A stretch of DNA of 42,896 nt from CALCKW01 sp033852095 (lineage in GTDB: Bacteria > Pseudomonadota > Gammaproteobacteria > CALCKW01). A program made the position numbers and the translations under genes. The stretch spans positions 1 through 42,896 of the forward strand of contig JAWSVD010000204.1 in assembly GCA_033852095.1 (NCBI GenBank), in the 5' to 3' direction. Shown piece after piece: positions 25,310 through 33,398 of the stretch (positions within the stretch are counted from its first letter, which is position 1; each line of letters begins with the position of its first letter). Below the pieces are notes generated by a model, which was not told where the DNA came from, ran no database searches, and saw nothing but the letters and a program-made list of their open reading frames with translations.

Positions 25310-26812
25310 TTAACGAAGCAGTGACAGCACGCTTTGCGGCGCCTGGTTGGCCTGGGCCAGCATCGCCATACTCGCCTGCTGCAGCACTTGCGCCTTGGAC
25401 AGTGCCGCCGTCTCCTTAGCGAAATCCGCGTCGGTGATTCTAGAACGAGCCGCTTCAGTGTTCTCAACCACGTTGCTTAGATTGCTGATGGTATTCTCAA
25501 AGCGGTTCATCACCGCACCGAGATCCGCACGCTGATCGGCGACAAAGGCCAGTGCACCGTCGATAACATCAAGAGCAGCATTCGAGCCCGCTTGTGTGCT
25601 GATGTCCACCGAGGCAATATCCTCAAGCGTTGAGGCCTTGGCGTTTGCAGTCGCCAAGCCGGTGTCATCGGATTCAACTGTGAAAGACTTACTGGAATCA
25701 AAGGCCACTGTGCCCGTCACTGTACCAAAACCACCGGTGGCCGCCACTGTCACTGCAGCACCGTGCAGAGAGGCCGCATCGAACACGTCTTCACCGTCAG
25801 CGATATCCCCTGGCACCTCAGCCATGGCCAGATCAACCGTCGCTGTGCCCTGGTTCTCTATCGTGATGTCGTAACCTTCACTGTTCTCCAGCATGATTTG
25901 CGACTTATCACCACTGATCACCGCGCGCACACCGGTCTTACCTGCGACGTCATTGATGCTCTTAGCCAGATTGGTCAAATCCGTCTTGTCCGCTATCTGC
26001 GCAGAAACCCGTACCGGGTCATCTTCGTTCTGACCGGAGATATCAAAGGTAACAGCACCTGCCGCTGACACATTGTCTAGAATCGCCACGGTGTGCGCTG
26101 AAGCAGAGACACCGGTGGAGTCAGACGTCTGGTTGACGGAGTTTGCGATATCGCGCGCAGAGTCCGCCTTATTGGCAACCACTGTCGACGTACCCAGAGA
26201 CCCAGCAACGGTCAAATTAGTGGCCGCTTTTGTGATTGAGTTAGTTTCAGTCTTTACGGCGCCCAAATACGTACCGCCGCTCTCGCCCAGTGAAACACGG
26301 TTGGATCCCATGTTGGTCGCACGCGAATCACCGATCGATACATTGATCGTCTGATCGGCCTCGTGCCCCACTTGAAACTTGGCGTTACTCAAAGAACCAT
26401 CAAGCAAATTTTTGCCGTTGAAGGTGGTGGTGTTTGCAATTCTATTGAGTTCAGATTGCAACTGCGTGACTTCTTTTTGCAGGTTGGATCGGTCAGCCGA
26501 GGAGTTAGTGTCGTTCGCAGACTGCACGGCCAATTCACGCATACGCTGCATGATGTTAGTGGATTCCTGCAGTGCGCCCTCAGCCGTTTGTGACATTGAG
26601 ATGCCGTCATTGGAATTTCGAATCGCCTGTGACAGACCGCGCACTTGCGAAGTCATGCGATCGGATATTGCCAGACCTGCCGCATCATCCTTTGCACTGT
26701 TGATGCGCAGTCCCGAGGACAGGCGCTCCATGGATGTAGCCAGCGCGCCGCCGGCCTTGGACACACTTTGCTGAGCGCTAAGCGAAAGCACATTTGTATT
26801 GATGGTCGTCAT
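25310..26812 (-). CDS. fliC: Flagellin (first tandem copy)
   Basis: Flagellin of 500 aa, same length as the downstream copy and alignable to it without gaps. It starts TTINTNVLSLSAQQSV and carries the same D0/D1 motifs and C-terminal QVLQQASMAMLAQANQ. Differences from the other copy are spread over the N-terminal 30 residues and the central domain, while the D1 core is almost unchanged. A GGAGAGAGA purine run precedes the ATG. The closest sigma28-like match of the two flagellin promoters lies about 200 bases upstream, so this copy may be the major one. It follows the fliB-flavoprotein pair. Confidence 0.97.
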   Translation of the reverse strand: MTTINTNVLSLSAQQSVSKAGGALATSMERLSSGLRINSAKDDAAGLAISDRMTSQVRGLSQAIRNSNDGISMSQTAEGALQESTNIMQRMRELAVQSANDTNSSADRSNLQKEVTQLQSELNRIANTTTFNGKNLLDGSLSNAKFQVGHEADQTINVSIGDSRATNMGSNRVSLGESGGTYLGAVKTETNSITKAATNLTVAGSLGTSTVVANKADSARDIANSVNQTSDSTGVSASAHTVAILDNVSAAGAVTFDISGQNEDDPVRVSAQIADKTDLTNLAKSINDVAGKTGVRAVISGDKSQIMLENSEGYDITIENQGTATVDLAMAEVPGDIADGEDVFDAASLHGAAVTVAATGGFGTVTGTVAFDSSKSFTVESDDTGLATANAKASTLEDIASVDISTQAGSNAALDVIDGALAFVADQRADLGAVMNRFENTISNLSNVVENTEAARSRITDADFAKETAALSKAQVLQQASMAMLAQANQAPQSVLSLLR

Positions 26813-27007
26813 ATTCTCTCTCCAGAATTTGTGGGCATTTTGCCCATCTTTTTATACCGCTCTATGCGCGCTGACCTTGTCTACAAGGCCGGTACGAGAC
26901 AACGAATATTTGTGAGCTAACGTTGTCATCGTGTCTTTGAACATGAGCGGTTCTTTACTTGTATTGAGTCGCCAGCAAGTAACTTCATTACATTGCCGGC
27001 ACCTTTC

Positions 27008-27034
27008 TCAACGGCAACGAACGTTCGTTCTTTA
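27008..27034 (-). promoter_or_regulatory. Putative sigma28 promoter of the first flagellin gene
   Basis: On the minus strand TAAAGAAC (27034-27027) is followed by GCCGTTGA (27015-27008) with exactly 15 bases between TAAA and GCCG, the FliA spacing. The spacer contains the perfect palindrome AACGAACGTTCGTT (27016-27029). Confidence 0.65.
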
Positions 27035-27073
27035 ACAACCGTGTACGTGTCTTCTGAAGCGCAAAATACCGCG

Positions 27074-27097
27074 CACTTAGACCAGTTGGCCTAAGTG
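27074..27097 (-). terminator. Ten-pair hairpin after the flavoprotein gene
   Basis: In the minus-strand RNA CACTTAGGCC pairs with GGTCTAAGTG, including one G-U, over a four-base loop. It lies about 90 bases after the flavoprotein stop and before the flagellin promoter, where insulation is expected. There is no U-run. Confidence 0.45.
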
Positions 27098-27133
27098 GAC
27101 ACGAACGGCTTGAATGGAGAGAGAAATTTCGAA

Positions 27134-27153
27134 CGCCTGGAGAAAACCAGGCG
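27134..27153 (-). terminator. Seven-pair hairpin after the flavoprotein gene
   Basis: CGCCTGG (27134-27140) pairs with CCAGGCG (27147-27153) over AGAAAA, about 35 bases after the stop at 27188. The following minus-strand sequence TTCGAAATTTC is only moderately U-rich, so a weak terminator is likely. Confidence 0.5.
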
Positions 27154-27187
27154 AAAACTGCTGTATTTGGGCTAAAGCGCTATTGAT

Positions 27188-28651
27188 TTACGACTGCAGG
27201 GCAGTGGTGATTTGTTCTGCTACAGTGGCAATGTGTCCTAAATGAACGCCGAGCCCGTTGCCGGACTTTGGATTGCCGTTGAAAAAACTGTCGCCGATTG
27301 ACAACACAGGCACCCCATTGAAGGATTCCGCCGTCTGATCAGGGTCTAACATCCTGGGTTCTAATACAAATGGCCGGCTGATTCGCACCATCTCTGCGTT
27401 TTTCCCGCGCTTTTTTATCAACTTCAGCAGAGCCTGCAGTCGCGCGTCCAGAACCGACCGAAAGCTCGGCCACTGGATAAGGCTGCCCAAGGACAACTCT
27501 CCGTCGATGTACTTTTGCAGCGCCTCGTGTTCAGCGCTGCTCAGGTTGACGATCAATAACATGCGTTTTCGCCCACCGGACTGGTGCCCCGGCCAGAGGT
27601 AGAATTTGTTGTCCCTGTTGTTCTTCGCCAGTTGGGCCAGGAGATCGGAATAGAGCTCAACGGGGATGTCGCTGACTTTCAGCATCGACTGCTTACACAC
27701 CTTGCCTTTATACAGAGGGTGCAGCCATGCGCCTTTTTTTAACACATCTATGCACTCGCCCGGTACGGCATCCGCGTGGGTCAGACCAAAACGGCCAAAG
27801 CCACGCGCCCGTGCCTGGCAGTGTTTGAGGTGCAGTCCTGGGAACACCTCTTCACCCTTATCGGCAAACTGCCGCCAGCGCCCGCCGCTGGCGTCAATCA
27901 CCAGGTGCAGCTTGTCTGCAGGCAGCCAACTCGTGTCGGAGCTCCCGGTAAACAGGCAGCGGACCCCCGCCTCTCTGGCGCTCAACAAGGCCAGCGTTTC
28001 AAGGGTGCACAGGTCTACTCCCGTGTAGCCCCCCTCCCCCGATCGCTCGCAGATATCAACAGCAGCGGGGTGCAACAAAGACTGAACTAAGGCGACGGGA
28101 ATGTTCGTCATCCAGCGCCGCTCGTAGGGTTTTTTCAAGTGCTCCGCGCTGACGCGGTTTTCGATTAACAACACCGAGATAGCATCGCCCAACTGGCGCT
28201 TTATGGCCGAGGCGAGCAAGGCCCCCACGGGGCCCGCACCGACAATGACCACACTGAAACACGGCGCGGCAAACACCGCATTCAGCGCAGCGGCGAAACC
28301 CTCAGCAGACAAACCCTCGAAATCATCCAGCCGCAAGGCGCGCTCCGGCATAAGATGCAGTTGATCGACCTCGCGCTGAACCGCATCTGGGTCGCCCAGC
28401 CAAGCCTGCAGGATTTCCCCGGCGCCGCGATCGCCCAGCGGCTCGCCACCAATGGCCTCCATCTGCGCACGTCGTTTGGGTGCCCGCTGCTTTAACTTGT
28501 GGTTGATGAACTTGCCGTCAAACAGCTGTGAATCGGTCCAACCCAATGCGACTGTGTCTATCACCTGCATGGTGGGGTATAGGTCGGCTATTTGATCGCC
28601 GAGCTCAGCAAAGGAAACTACCGCCTGCTCAGCGTGGAGCGCATGGCTCAT
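27188..28651 (-). CDS. FAD-dependent monooxygenase-like flavoprotein coupled to fliB
   Basis: Predicted cytosolic flavoprotein, 487 aa, with p-hydroxybenzoate hydroxylase-type FAD motifs: GAGPVG at 138-143 in a Rossmann strand, an acidic Glu at 164 ending beta-2 (LLIENR), a DG-like DASGGRWR at 253-260, and a GD motif SIGDSFFNGNPKSGNG near 451-466. Residues 1-130 before the FAD fold match nothing I recognise and include a basic patch (FINHKLKQRAPKRR). The ATG overlaps the fliB stop as ATGA (28651-28648), so the two proteins are likely made together. Location between fliB and flagellin genes suggests a role in flagellin modification. The substrate, and whether it hydroxylates or oxidises, are unknown; an unrelated oxidoreductase role is possible. 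Confidence 0.75.
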   Translation of the reverse strand: MSHALHAEQAVVSFAELGDQIADLYPTMQVIDTVALGWTDSQLFDGKFINHKLKQRAPKRRAQMEAIGGEPLGDRGAGEILQAWLGDPDAVQREVDQLHLMPERALRLDDFEGLSAEGFAAALNAVFAAPCFSVVIVGAGPVGALLASAIKRQLGDAISVLLIENRVSAEHLKKPYERRWMTNIPVALVQSLLHPAAVDICERSGEGGYTGVDLCTLETLALLSAREAGVRCLFTGSSDTSWLPADKLHLVIDASGGRWRQFADKGEEVFPGLHLKHCQARARGFGRFGLTHADAVPGECIDVLKKGAWLHPLYKGKVCKQSMLKVSDIPVELYSDLLAQLAKNNRDNKFYLWPGHQSGGRKRMLLIVNLSSAEHEALQKYIDGELSLGSLIQWPSFRSVLDARLQALLKLIKKRGKNAEMVRISRPFVLEPRMLDPDQTAESFNGVPVLSIGDSFFNGNPKSGNGLGVHLGHIATVAEQITTALQS

Positions 28652-30036
28652 CGCGACATGGCCGCGGCCAGCGGGCTCAAACGAATACTGCCCACCGACT
28701 GAACCGAGCCTAAATCCTTGAGCAACGCCGTTACCAGCGCGAAGCTGTCGACCTGCTGCTCTTCCATGATCGACGCCATCGCGGTGGTCAGTTTGCCCAC
28801 GTGCAGTATGGTCCGGCCCACACGGTGTATCACGTCCACCACGTGCTTCGCAAGGAGGCTGTATTCCTCTGCGCTTAAAGGCCCCTCACCCGCAATCAGC
28901 TCGTCCACCGCGCGGTGACTACAAATAGCAAAATCAAACATCAATATTGTGGCCACATGGCGACCCAAATACGCGCTGGGCGATTCTTCTGCAGCGCCGC
29001 CACCGTTGTAGAACTGGTTGCAAAAGGCGCGCTCGTACCATTGCATCAACTGCTTTCCGGCCCGCGCGTGCAATTGTCTTCGGCGCTTTTCAAACACCGG
29101 TGCAATGGAGCCCACTTCGACTTGCAGACTCTTTCCCGGCACAACAGTTAACTCAGCGGGCACCACGTGCGCATAACTCGCGTGTATGTCATCCCACAGG
29201 GTGGACATATACTCCCACTCCATGGTCAAACGGTAGGCGAACAGCGCATACACCATCGACAGCGCGAGATTGGATGGGGGAACAACTGTCTGCTGGTATT
29301 GAGTGACCACCTCCGCGCGGTGCTTGTCATCCAAGTAGGGCAATACAAGCTGTGACATCTGCGGCAACGGCAAGGGATTCTCCGGGCTGTCCCCTTTGCC
29401 GTCGAGCTGGCGCATCATCATCAGCAACACAAAAATCCGTTCCGACAAGGTCGCGTGGGGGCTTTTGCTTTTGACGATGGACAGGCCCAGCTCACCGAGT
29501 TCAGGCAGATTGCGCTGCCAATGCCAGGCATCGCCGGATGAGTTGAGCTTCATGATAGTGGCAGAGGGGTCTGGCACACGGCCGTCGACCACATCGGTGG
29601 CCTCATCACTGGCAAGCACGTGGCGTGTGTATTCGGGACAGCCCAAAGATGCACTGGCTTGCAGCGAGCTCGCGTCCAGCGTATACACCCTGGGAAAGGT
29701 GCGACAAGTTCCAGGCAAGGCACTCGCCCCTAGCTTCGACTGCACACGGCATAGACCGGTTTTGTCCTGAAAGGGACAGCCACCTGTATCCTTATCGAAT
29801 TCCAGTGTGGCGAAAAAACCACCGCCCTTTGGCACGTGCTTTTCAAACAGCTTGAATTCTTCTGGCTGCCGTCTCGCCAGGTTTTTCCAGGTCACGTAGT
29901 CTGTTTTTGTCAGTGAAACTTTCCAACTCTGACAGCAGGTGTCTTCGCAATCCCCACCGATGCACTCAAATGCTTCGACAGCCCGCAGTGTGCGGCTGCT
30001 GTTGAGAACGGTTGATTTGTTGTCTTTCTTCGCCAT
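28648..30036 (-). CDS. fliB: Flagellin lysine N-methylase FliB
   Basis: Methylates lysine side chains of flagellin; FliB proteins carry a Cys-rich iron-sulfur-binding motif. Here the N-terminus shows Cys25, Cys30, Cys34 and Cys35 (ECIGGDCEDTCCQSW), then GGCPFQDKTGLC, ALPGTCRTFPRVY and SLGCPEYTR, all in the order expected for the family. The protein is 462 aa, somewhat longer than Salmonella FliB (about 400). AAGGAT precedes the ATG at 30036 by about eight bases. The gene is 84 bases after flgL and overlaps the flavoprotein gene by four bases. Position near flagellin genes is as in Salmonella. The middle and C-terminal parts are mainly helical with no other motif I recognise. Confidence 0.9.
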   Translation of the reverse strand: MAKKDNKSTVLNSSRTLRAVEAFECIGGDCEDTCCQSWKVSLTKTDYVTWKNLARRQPEEFKLFEKHVPKGGGFFATLEFDKDTGGCPFQDKTGLCRVQSKLGASALPGTCRTFPRVYTLDASSLQASASLGCPEYTRHVLASDEATDVVDGRVPDPSATIMKLNSSGDAWHWQRNLPELGELGLSIVKSKSPHATLSERIFVLLMMMRQLDGKGDSPENPLPLPQMSQLVLPYLDDKHRAEVVTQYQQTVVPPSNLALSMVYALFAYRLTMEWEYMSTLWDDIHASYAHVVPAELTVVPGKSLQVEVGSIAPVFEKRRRQLHARAGKQLMQWYERAFCNQFYNGGGAAEESPSAYLGRHVATILMFDFAICSHRAVDELIAGEGPLSAEEYSLLAKHVVDVIHRVGRTILHVGKLTTAMASIMEEQQVDSFALVTALLKDLGSVQSVGSIRLSPLAAAMSR

Positions 30037-30071
30037 CTAAAACATCCTTGTTTTGACTGTGCACGCTGTAC

Positions 30072-30089
30072 GTTCGCATCCGTGCGAAC
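30072..30089 (-). terminator. Hairpin between flgL and fliB
   Basis: GTTCGCA (30072-30078) pairs perfectly with TGCGAAC (30083-30089) around a four-base loop in the 84-base gap. No U-run follows, so it may stabilise or partly attenuate the flgKL transcript before fliB. Confidence 0.4.
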
Positions 30090-30120
30090 CTTAAGTAACG
30101 CGAAATACACGCCAAGTTAC

Positions 30121-31311
30121 TTAAATATGATCGAACAGCGTGCTTTGTTGGATTTTTGCAAAGGTCGCCTGTGCGGCCTCGTAGATCGTCATTTCCTGCT
30201 GCAACTGCGACACAGCGGTGACGAAATCCGTGTCACGAATAGCCGACAGAGATTTCTTCAGAGAGAGTCCCATGTCGAGATTGTTACTCTCCTGACGCTC
30301 GAGCGTGTTCATCTTGGCGCCCCCTTCAACCTGGGCCACCGAGAGCTTTTCCTGTAAGGCATTGATATCCACCAAGGTGATATCGACCATCGCTGTCAGC
30401 TGTTCTGAGGTGCCACTGCGCAGCACGCCGATCAACTGATTGAGAGCAGTAAATGCATCTTTGGAGCTGCCCGCCTCCACCGAGAAGGCGTCACCCACCG
30501 CAGGCGTGCCGTCGATGACAGTGGTCACCCCTGCGTACTCGATTGTCTCACCGGGCCTGTAATCTTGGTCGGCCAACAAAATTGAGCCGTCATCGGCCAG
30601 GATGTCAAAGGTGTTCGCTGAATCAAATACGATGTTCAATTCCTGGCCCGTAAACACCGCCGGATCACTGACAAACGCAGACATCGCTTGCGCGCTTCCC
30701 GTGTTGCTCAGCTCGGCGCGTGTTCGCAGCGCGTTGTCACTGTCGACACGCAAGAATTTGGCCGCCGTGTTGGTGCCAAGGGCCATGGTGCGACCCTCGG
30801 CAATGTCGAGCTGCCGCGCGGTATCATCGCCGCTCAGAGACGCTGCTACCATACCGTTTGCATCAAATATCTCCACCGGCTGATGGTCGCCTTCAGCACC
30901 GGCAAAGGAATACAAACCCTGGGAGTTCACCGTGTTCGCCAGGGAGGCGATGCTCTTCAAGCCCTCGCGCAGTTCCGCGGCCAGAGCCAGCCGGCTCTCT
31001 TTGGGGATTGCTGTGTTACCGGCTTGCACGGTGAGTTCGCGCATGCGCTGATACACGGTTGAAATATCTGACATCGAAGTGTCTTCGATGGCAAAGCGCT
31101 CATTCAGCGTGCCGATGTTGCGCTGAAACGAATCCAAGCGGCTGTCCAGACCTTGCAGCCGGTCGATGTTCACCGCGGCGATGGGATCCTGGTGTGGATC
31201 CGAGACACGAATACCTGTGGAGATCTGCTGCTGAGCTTCGTAGATTCGGCGTTGCTGCGTCGCAAACGACGAGATCGCTTGGTCATACATAAGAGTGGTG
31301 GCAACACGCAT
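30121..31311 (-). CDS. flgL: Flagellar hook-associated protein FlgL (HAP3)
   Basis: Hook-filament junction protein, 396 aa, exported by the flagellar type III apparatus with FlgN as chaperone. The N-terminus MRVATTLMYDQAISSFATQQ and the segment AQQQISTGIRVSDPHQDPIAAVN are typical, and a flagellin-like C-terminal helix ends LQQEMTIYEAAQATFAKIQQ. GGAGGT precedes the ATG. It lies 14 bases after flgK, in one transcript. The central part (about 180-290) is variable and longer than in E. coli (317 aa). Confidence 0.95.
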   Translation of the reverse strand: MRVATTLMYDQAISSFATQQRRIYEAQQQISTGIRVSDPHQDPIAAVNIDRLQGLDSRLDSFQRNIGTLNERFAIEDTSMSDISTVYQRMRELTVQAGNTAIPKESRLALAAELREGLKSIASLANTVNSQGLYSFAGAEGDHQPVEIFDANGMVAASLSGDDTARQLDIAEGRTMALGTNTAAKFLRVDSDNALRTRAELSNTGSAQAMSAFVSDPAVFTGQELNIVFDSANTFDILADDGSILLADQDYRPGETIEYAGVTTVIDGTPAVGDAFSVEAGSSKDAFTALNQLIGVLRSGTSEQLTAMVDITLVDINALQEKLSVAQVEGGAKMNTLERQESNNLDMGLSLKKSLSAIRDTDFVTAVSQLQQEMTIYEAAQATFAKIQQSTLFDHI

Positions 31312-31325
31312 AATTTATACCTCCG

Positions 31326-33206
31326 TCAGAGCGACTTGATGATGGTGTCAAAGGTGGTTTGCACGACCTGAATAACGCGCGCGGAAGCCTGAAACATCTG
31401 CTGGTATTGCATCATTTTAGCGGCCTCTTCATCCAAGCTAACACCCACCGTGTTCTCCAAGCGGTTGGTCAGGATCTGGTGCACTTTTGTCTGAGCCTCT
31501 GCGTTGTTCACGGCGGAGCTTACGCGGGTGCCCACGTCGCCGACCAGGGCGGAGTACATTTCCTCCACCGAGGCGTTGCCGCCCGCCATGATTTTGTCTG
31601 TCTGCAAATCGGCGATGCGGCCGATGTTTTGGCCCGCCAGCCCGTCGGCGTTACCCTCGACCGAGATACGATCACCTGCCGCGGGATCACCGGTGACCGT
31701 GATCTCCCAGCCGTTGTGTGTGATCACGTCGCCGCTGGTATAGGCCGCCGGCGGGGCCAGCACCGTGCCACTGTCCGGGTCTATGATGCTGTACTGGGTC
31801 GGCGGGTCGGCGAACTCGACCAGCACCGGGGTCTGCAAGGCGGGGTCCGTGCCGTCTGCCACGGCGACTGACTGCACCAAAGCGCTGCCGCTGTTGTCCG
31901 CCTGTTCAACCGCCCGCACCGGTTCGGCAAAAGCTATTTCGCGGGGCTCTTTAACCACCACCGCCATGCGACTTGCCGCACCGAGCGAGGGCGACACGTG
32001 AAAGGTGTCTCCGGCATTCAATGTGCCCGATGTCAGTGATATCTCCACGCCATCAATTGAGATGGGCAGCGTGCCGGCTGTGACCAGCGCATTACCGGCG
32101 CCGTCACTCACGTTCCAGTTGGCGCCGTCATACTCCAGGCTGTAGGTGGTGGACTGCAAGGCCGTGCCGTCGACGATGGTGGTGTCGATCTTCGCCGTGC
32201 CGGTGTTGGTGTAGGCAGCGATGGTATTGGGTGATATGGGGGCAAAGAAGTCCCCGCCCTGCTCACCATCGAGATCGATGGACTGCCGGTGGATGTCATT
32301 CACTTCGGTCGAGATACTCGCTGCCAGCTGGCCGAGCCCCTCGCGGGTATCGCGCAACAAGTTGCGCGAATCGTGAAGAATACCGCCCAGGGCGCCGCCC
32401 TTGATCGCACCGGTGATATCGACGCCCTGTCCCTGGTTATCGAATTCCACCAGCAGCAGCTGCGCGTTCTCCGGGTCGGGGACTGTGTTCAGTTTGTTCT
32501 GGTTGATACCATCGACAATGGTTTGGCCCTTGGCAATGCCGACACTGACAACACCGTTTTCGCTGTAGCGGGTGTCGATACTCACCTTGCCAGCAAGGTC
32601 GTCGAGCAGTGCGTCTCTTCGGTCCAGCAGATCGTTGTCGTTACTGTAGCCGTTACTGAGCTGTCGGTTGATATCAACAAGCTGCTCGCCGATGGCATTC
32701 AGCTCTTCGACTTCCAGCGCAATCTGCGGCGCCATGTCGGTTTCCATGCGCGCAAGACGGTCATCGATGCTGTTAAAGCGCTGCGCCATCTCCTCTGCGC
32801 GCTGCAATACGACAGTTCGCAACGGTATGGATCCGGGGTTGTCGGCAGATTCGCGCACTGCGTTGAAGTACTCGCCCATCGCCTCATCGAGGTGATAACC
32901 GGACTCGCCGAACATCTCCGATATCTGGGTGCCAATGCTTTCAAACTGATTGAGCGAAGACATCTCCGAAGCGACATCCCGGCGCTGGCGCAGGACAATC
33001 TCATCTTGCATGCGCGTGACATCGCTGATATTCACGCCCAGGCCAAATCGGTTGGCGCCGAATCGCGCTGGCCCCATCGCCGTCAGCTCAAGCCGTTGCT
33101 TGTGGTAACCCTCATTATTGGCGTTCGCGATGTTGTGGCCAGTCGTCTTAAGGCCTGCATTCGCCGCGTTGATTCCAGTCAGCGCGATCCCCATTAAATC
33201 AGCCAC
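31326..33206 (-). CDS. flgK: Flagellar hook-associated protein FlgK (HAP1)
   Basis: First hook-filament junction protein, 626 aa. A GTG start at 33206 is used because the resulting N-terminus (ADLMGIALTGINAANAGLKT) lines up with the standard FlgK start, whereas the ATG at 33194 would remove four residues. TTGHNIANANNEGYHKQR is the conserved N-terminal block, and the C-terminus (LDEEAAKMMQYQQMFQASAR) is the conserved coiled region. The large central part (about 330-510) is an insertion-rich domain common in marine gammaproteobacteria. The gene is separated from flgJ by 189 bases with a sigma28-like promoter. Confidence 0.96.
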   Translation of the reverse strand: MADLMGIALTGINAANAGLKTTGHNIANANNEGYHKQRLELTAMGPARFGANRFGLGVNISDVTRMQDEIVLRQRRDVASEMSSLNQFESIGTQISEMFGESGYHLDEAMGEYFNAVRESADNPGSIPLRTVVLQRAEEMAQRFNSIDDRLARMETDMAPQIALEVEELNAIGEQLVDINRQLSNGYSNDNDLLDRRDALLDDLAGKVSIDTRYSENGVVSVGIAKGQTIVDGINQNKLNTVPDPENAQLLLVEFDNQGQGVDITGAIKGGALGGILHDSRNLLRDTREGLGQLAASISTEVNDIHRQSIDLDGEQGGDFFAPISPNTIAAYTNTGTAKIDTTIVDGTALQSTTYSLEYDGANWNVSDGAGNALVTAGTLPISIDGVEISLTSGTLNAGDTFHVSPSLGAASRMAVVVKEPREIAFAEPVRAVEQADNSGSALVQSVAVADGTDPALQTPVLVEFADPPTQYSIIDPDSGTVLAPPAAYTSGDVITHNGWEITVTGDPAAGDRISVEGNADGLAGQNIGRIADLQTDKIMAGGNASVEEMYSALVGDVGTRVSSAVNNAEAQTKVHQILTNRLENTVGVSLDEEAAKMMQYQQMFQASARVIQVVQTTFDTIIKSL

Positions 33207-33370
33207 GACAGGCCCCCAGCTCTAACAAAGAGTTCCCCTCAGTTGCAGCTGTGCGACCAACGCGTAGCTGCACCTTTTGCAGGGTCAAAGCCGCCAACAA
33301 GGGGGCGCGCTCTAAGGTGCCGGAGCACTTCGCGCGCAAACAAAAATCCGTAGGCGCACGTTCTAAGCAG

Positions 33371-33398
33371 CTATCGACTGCGGGCAGCCATTGCTTTA
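33371..33398 (-). promoter_or_regulatory. Putative sigma28 promoter for flgKL
   Basis: On the minus strand TAAA (33398-33395) and GTCGATAG (33378-33371, six of eight matches to GCCGATAA) are 16 bases apart, one more than ideal. It overlaps the flgJ stop codon and lies about 165 bases before the flgK start, matching the known late expression of flgKL. Confidence 0.45.

Larger units (their letters stand above)
26813..27187. other. 375-bp spacer before the flagellin genes
   Basis: The segment contains two hairpins after the flavoprotein gene (27074-27097 and 27134-27153), the sigma28-like promoter (27008-27034) with a palindromic spacer, and a leader of about 190 bases with an AAAAAGATGGGCAAAATGCCCA stem near the ATG. 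No gene is seen. Confidence 0.7.
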
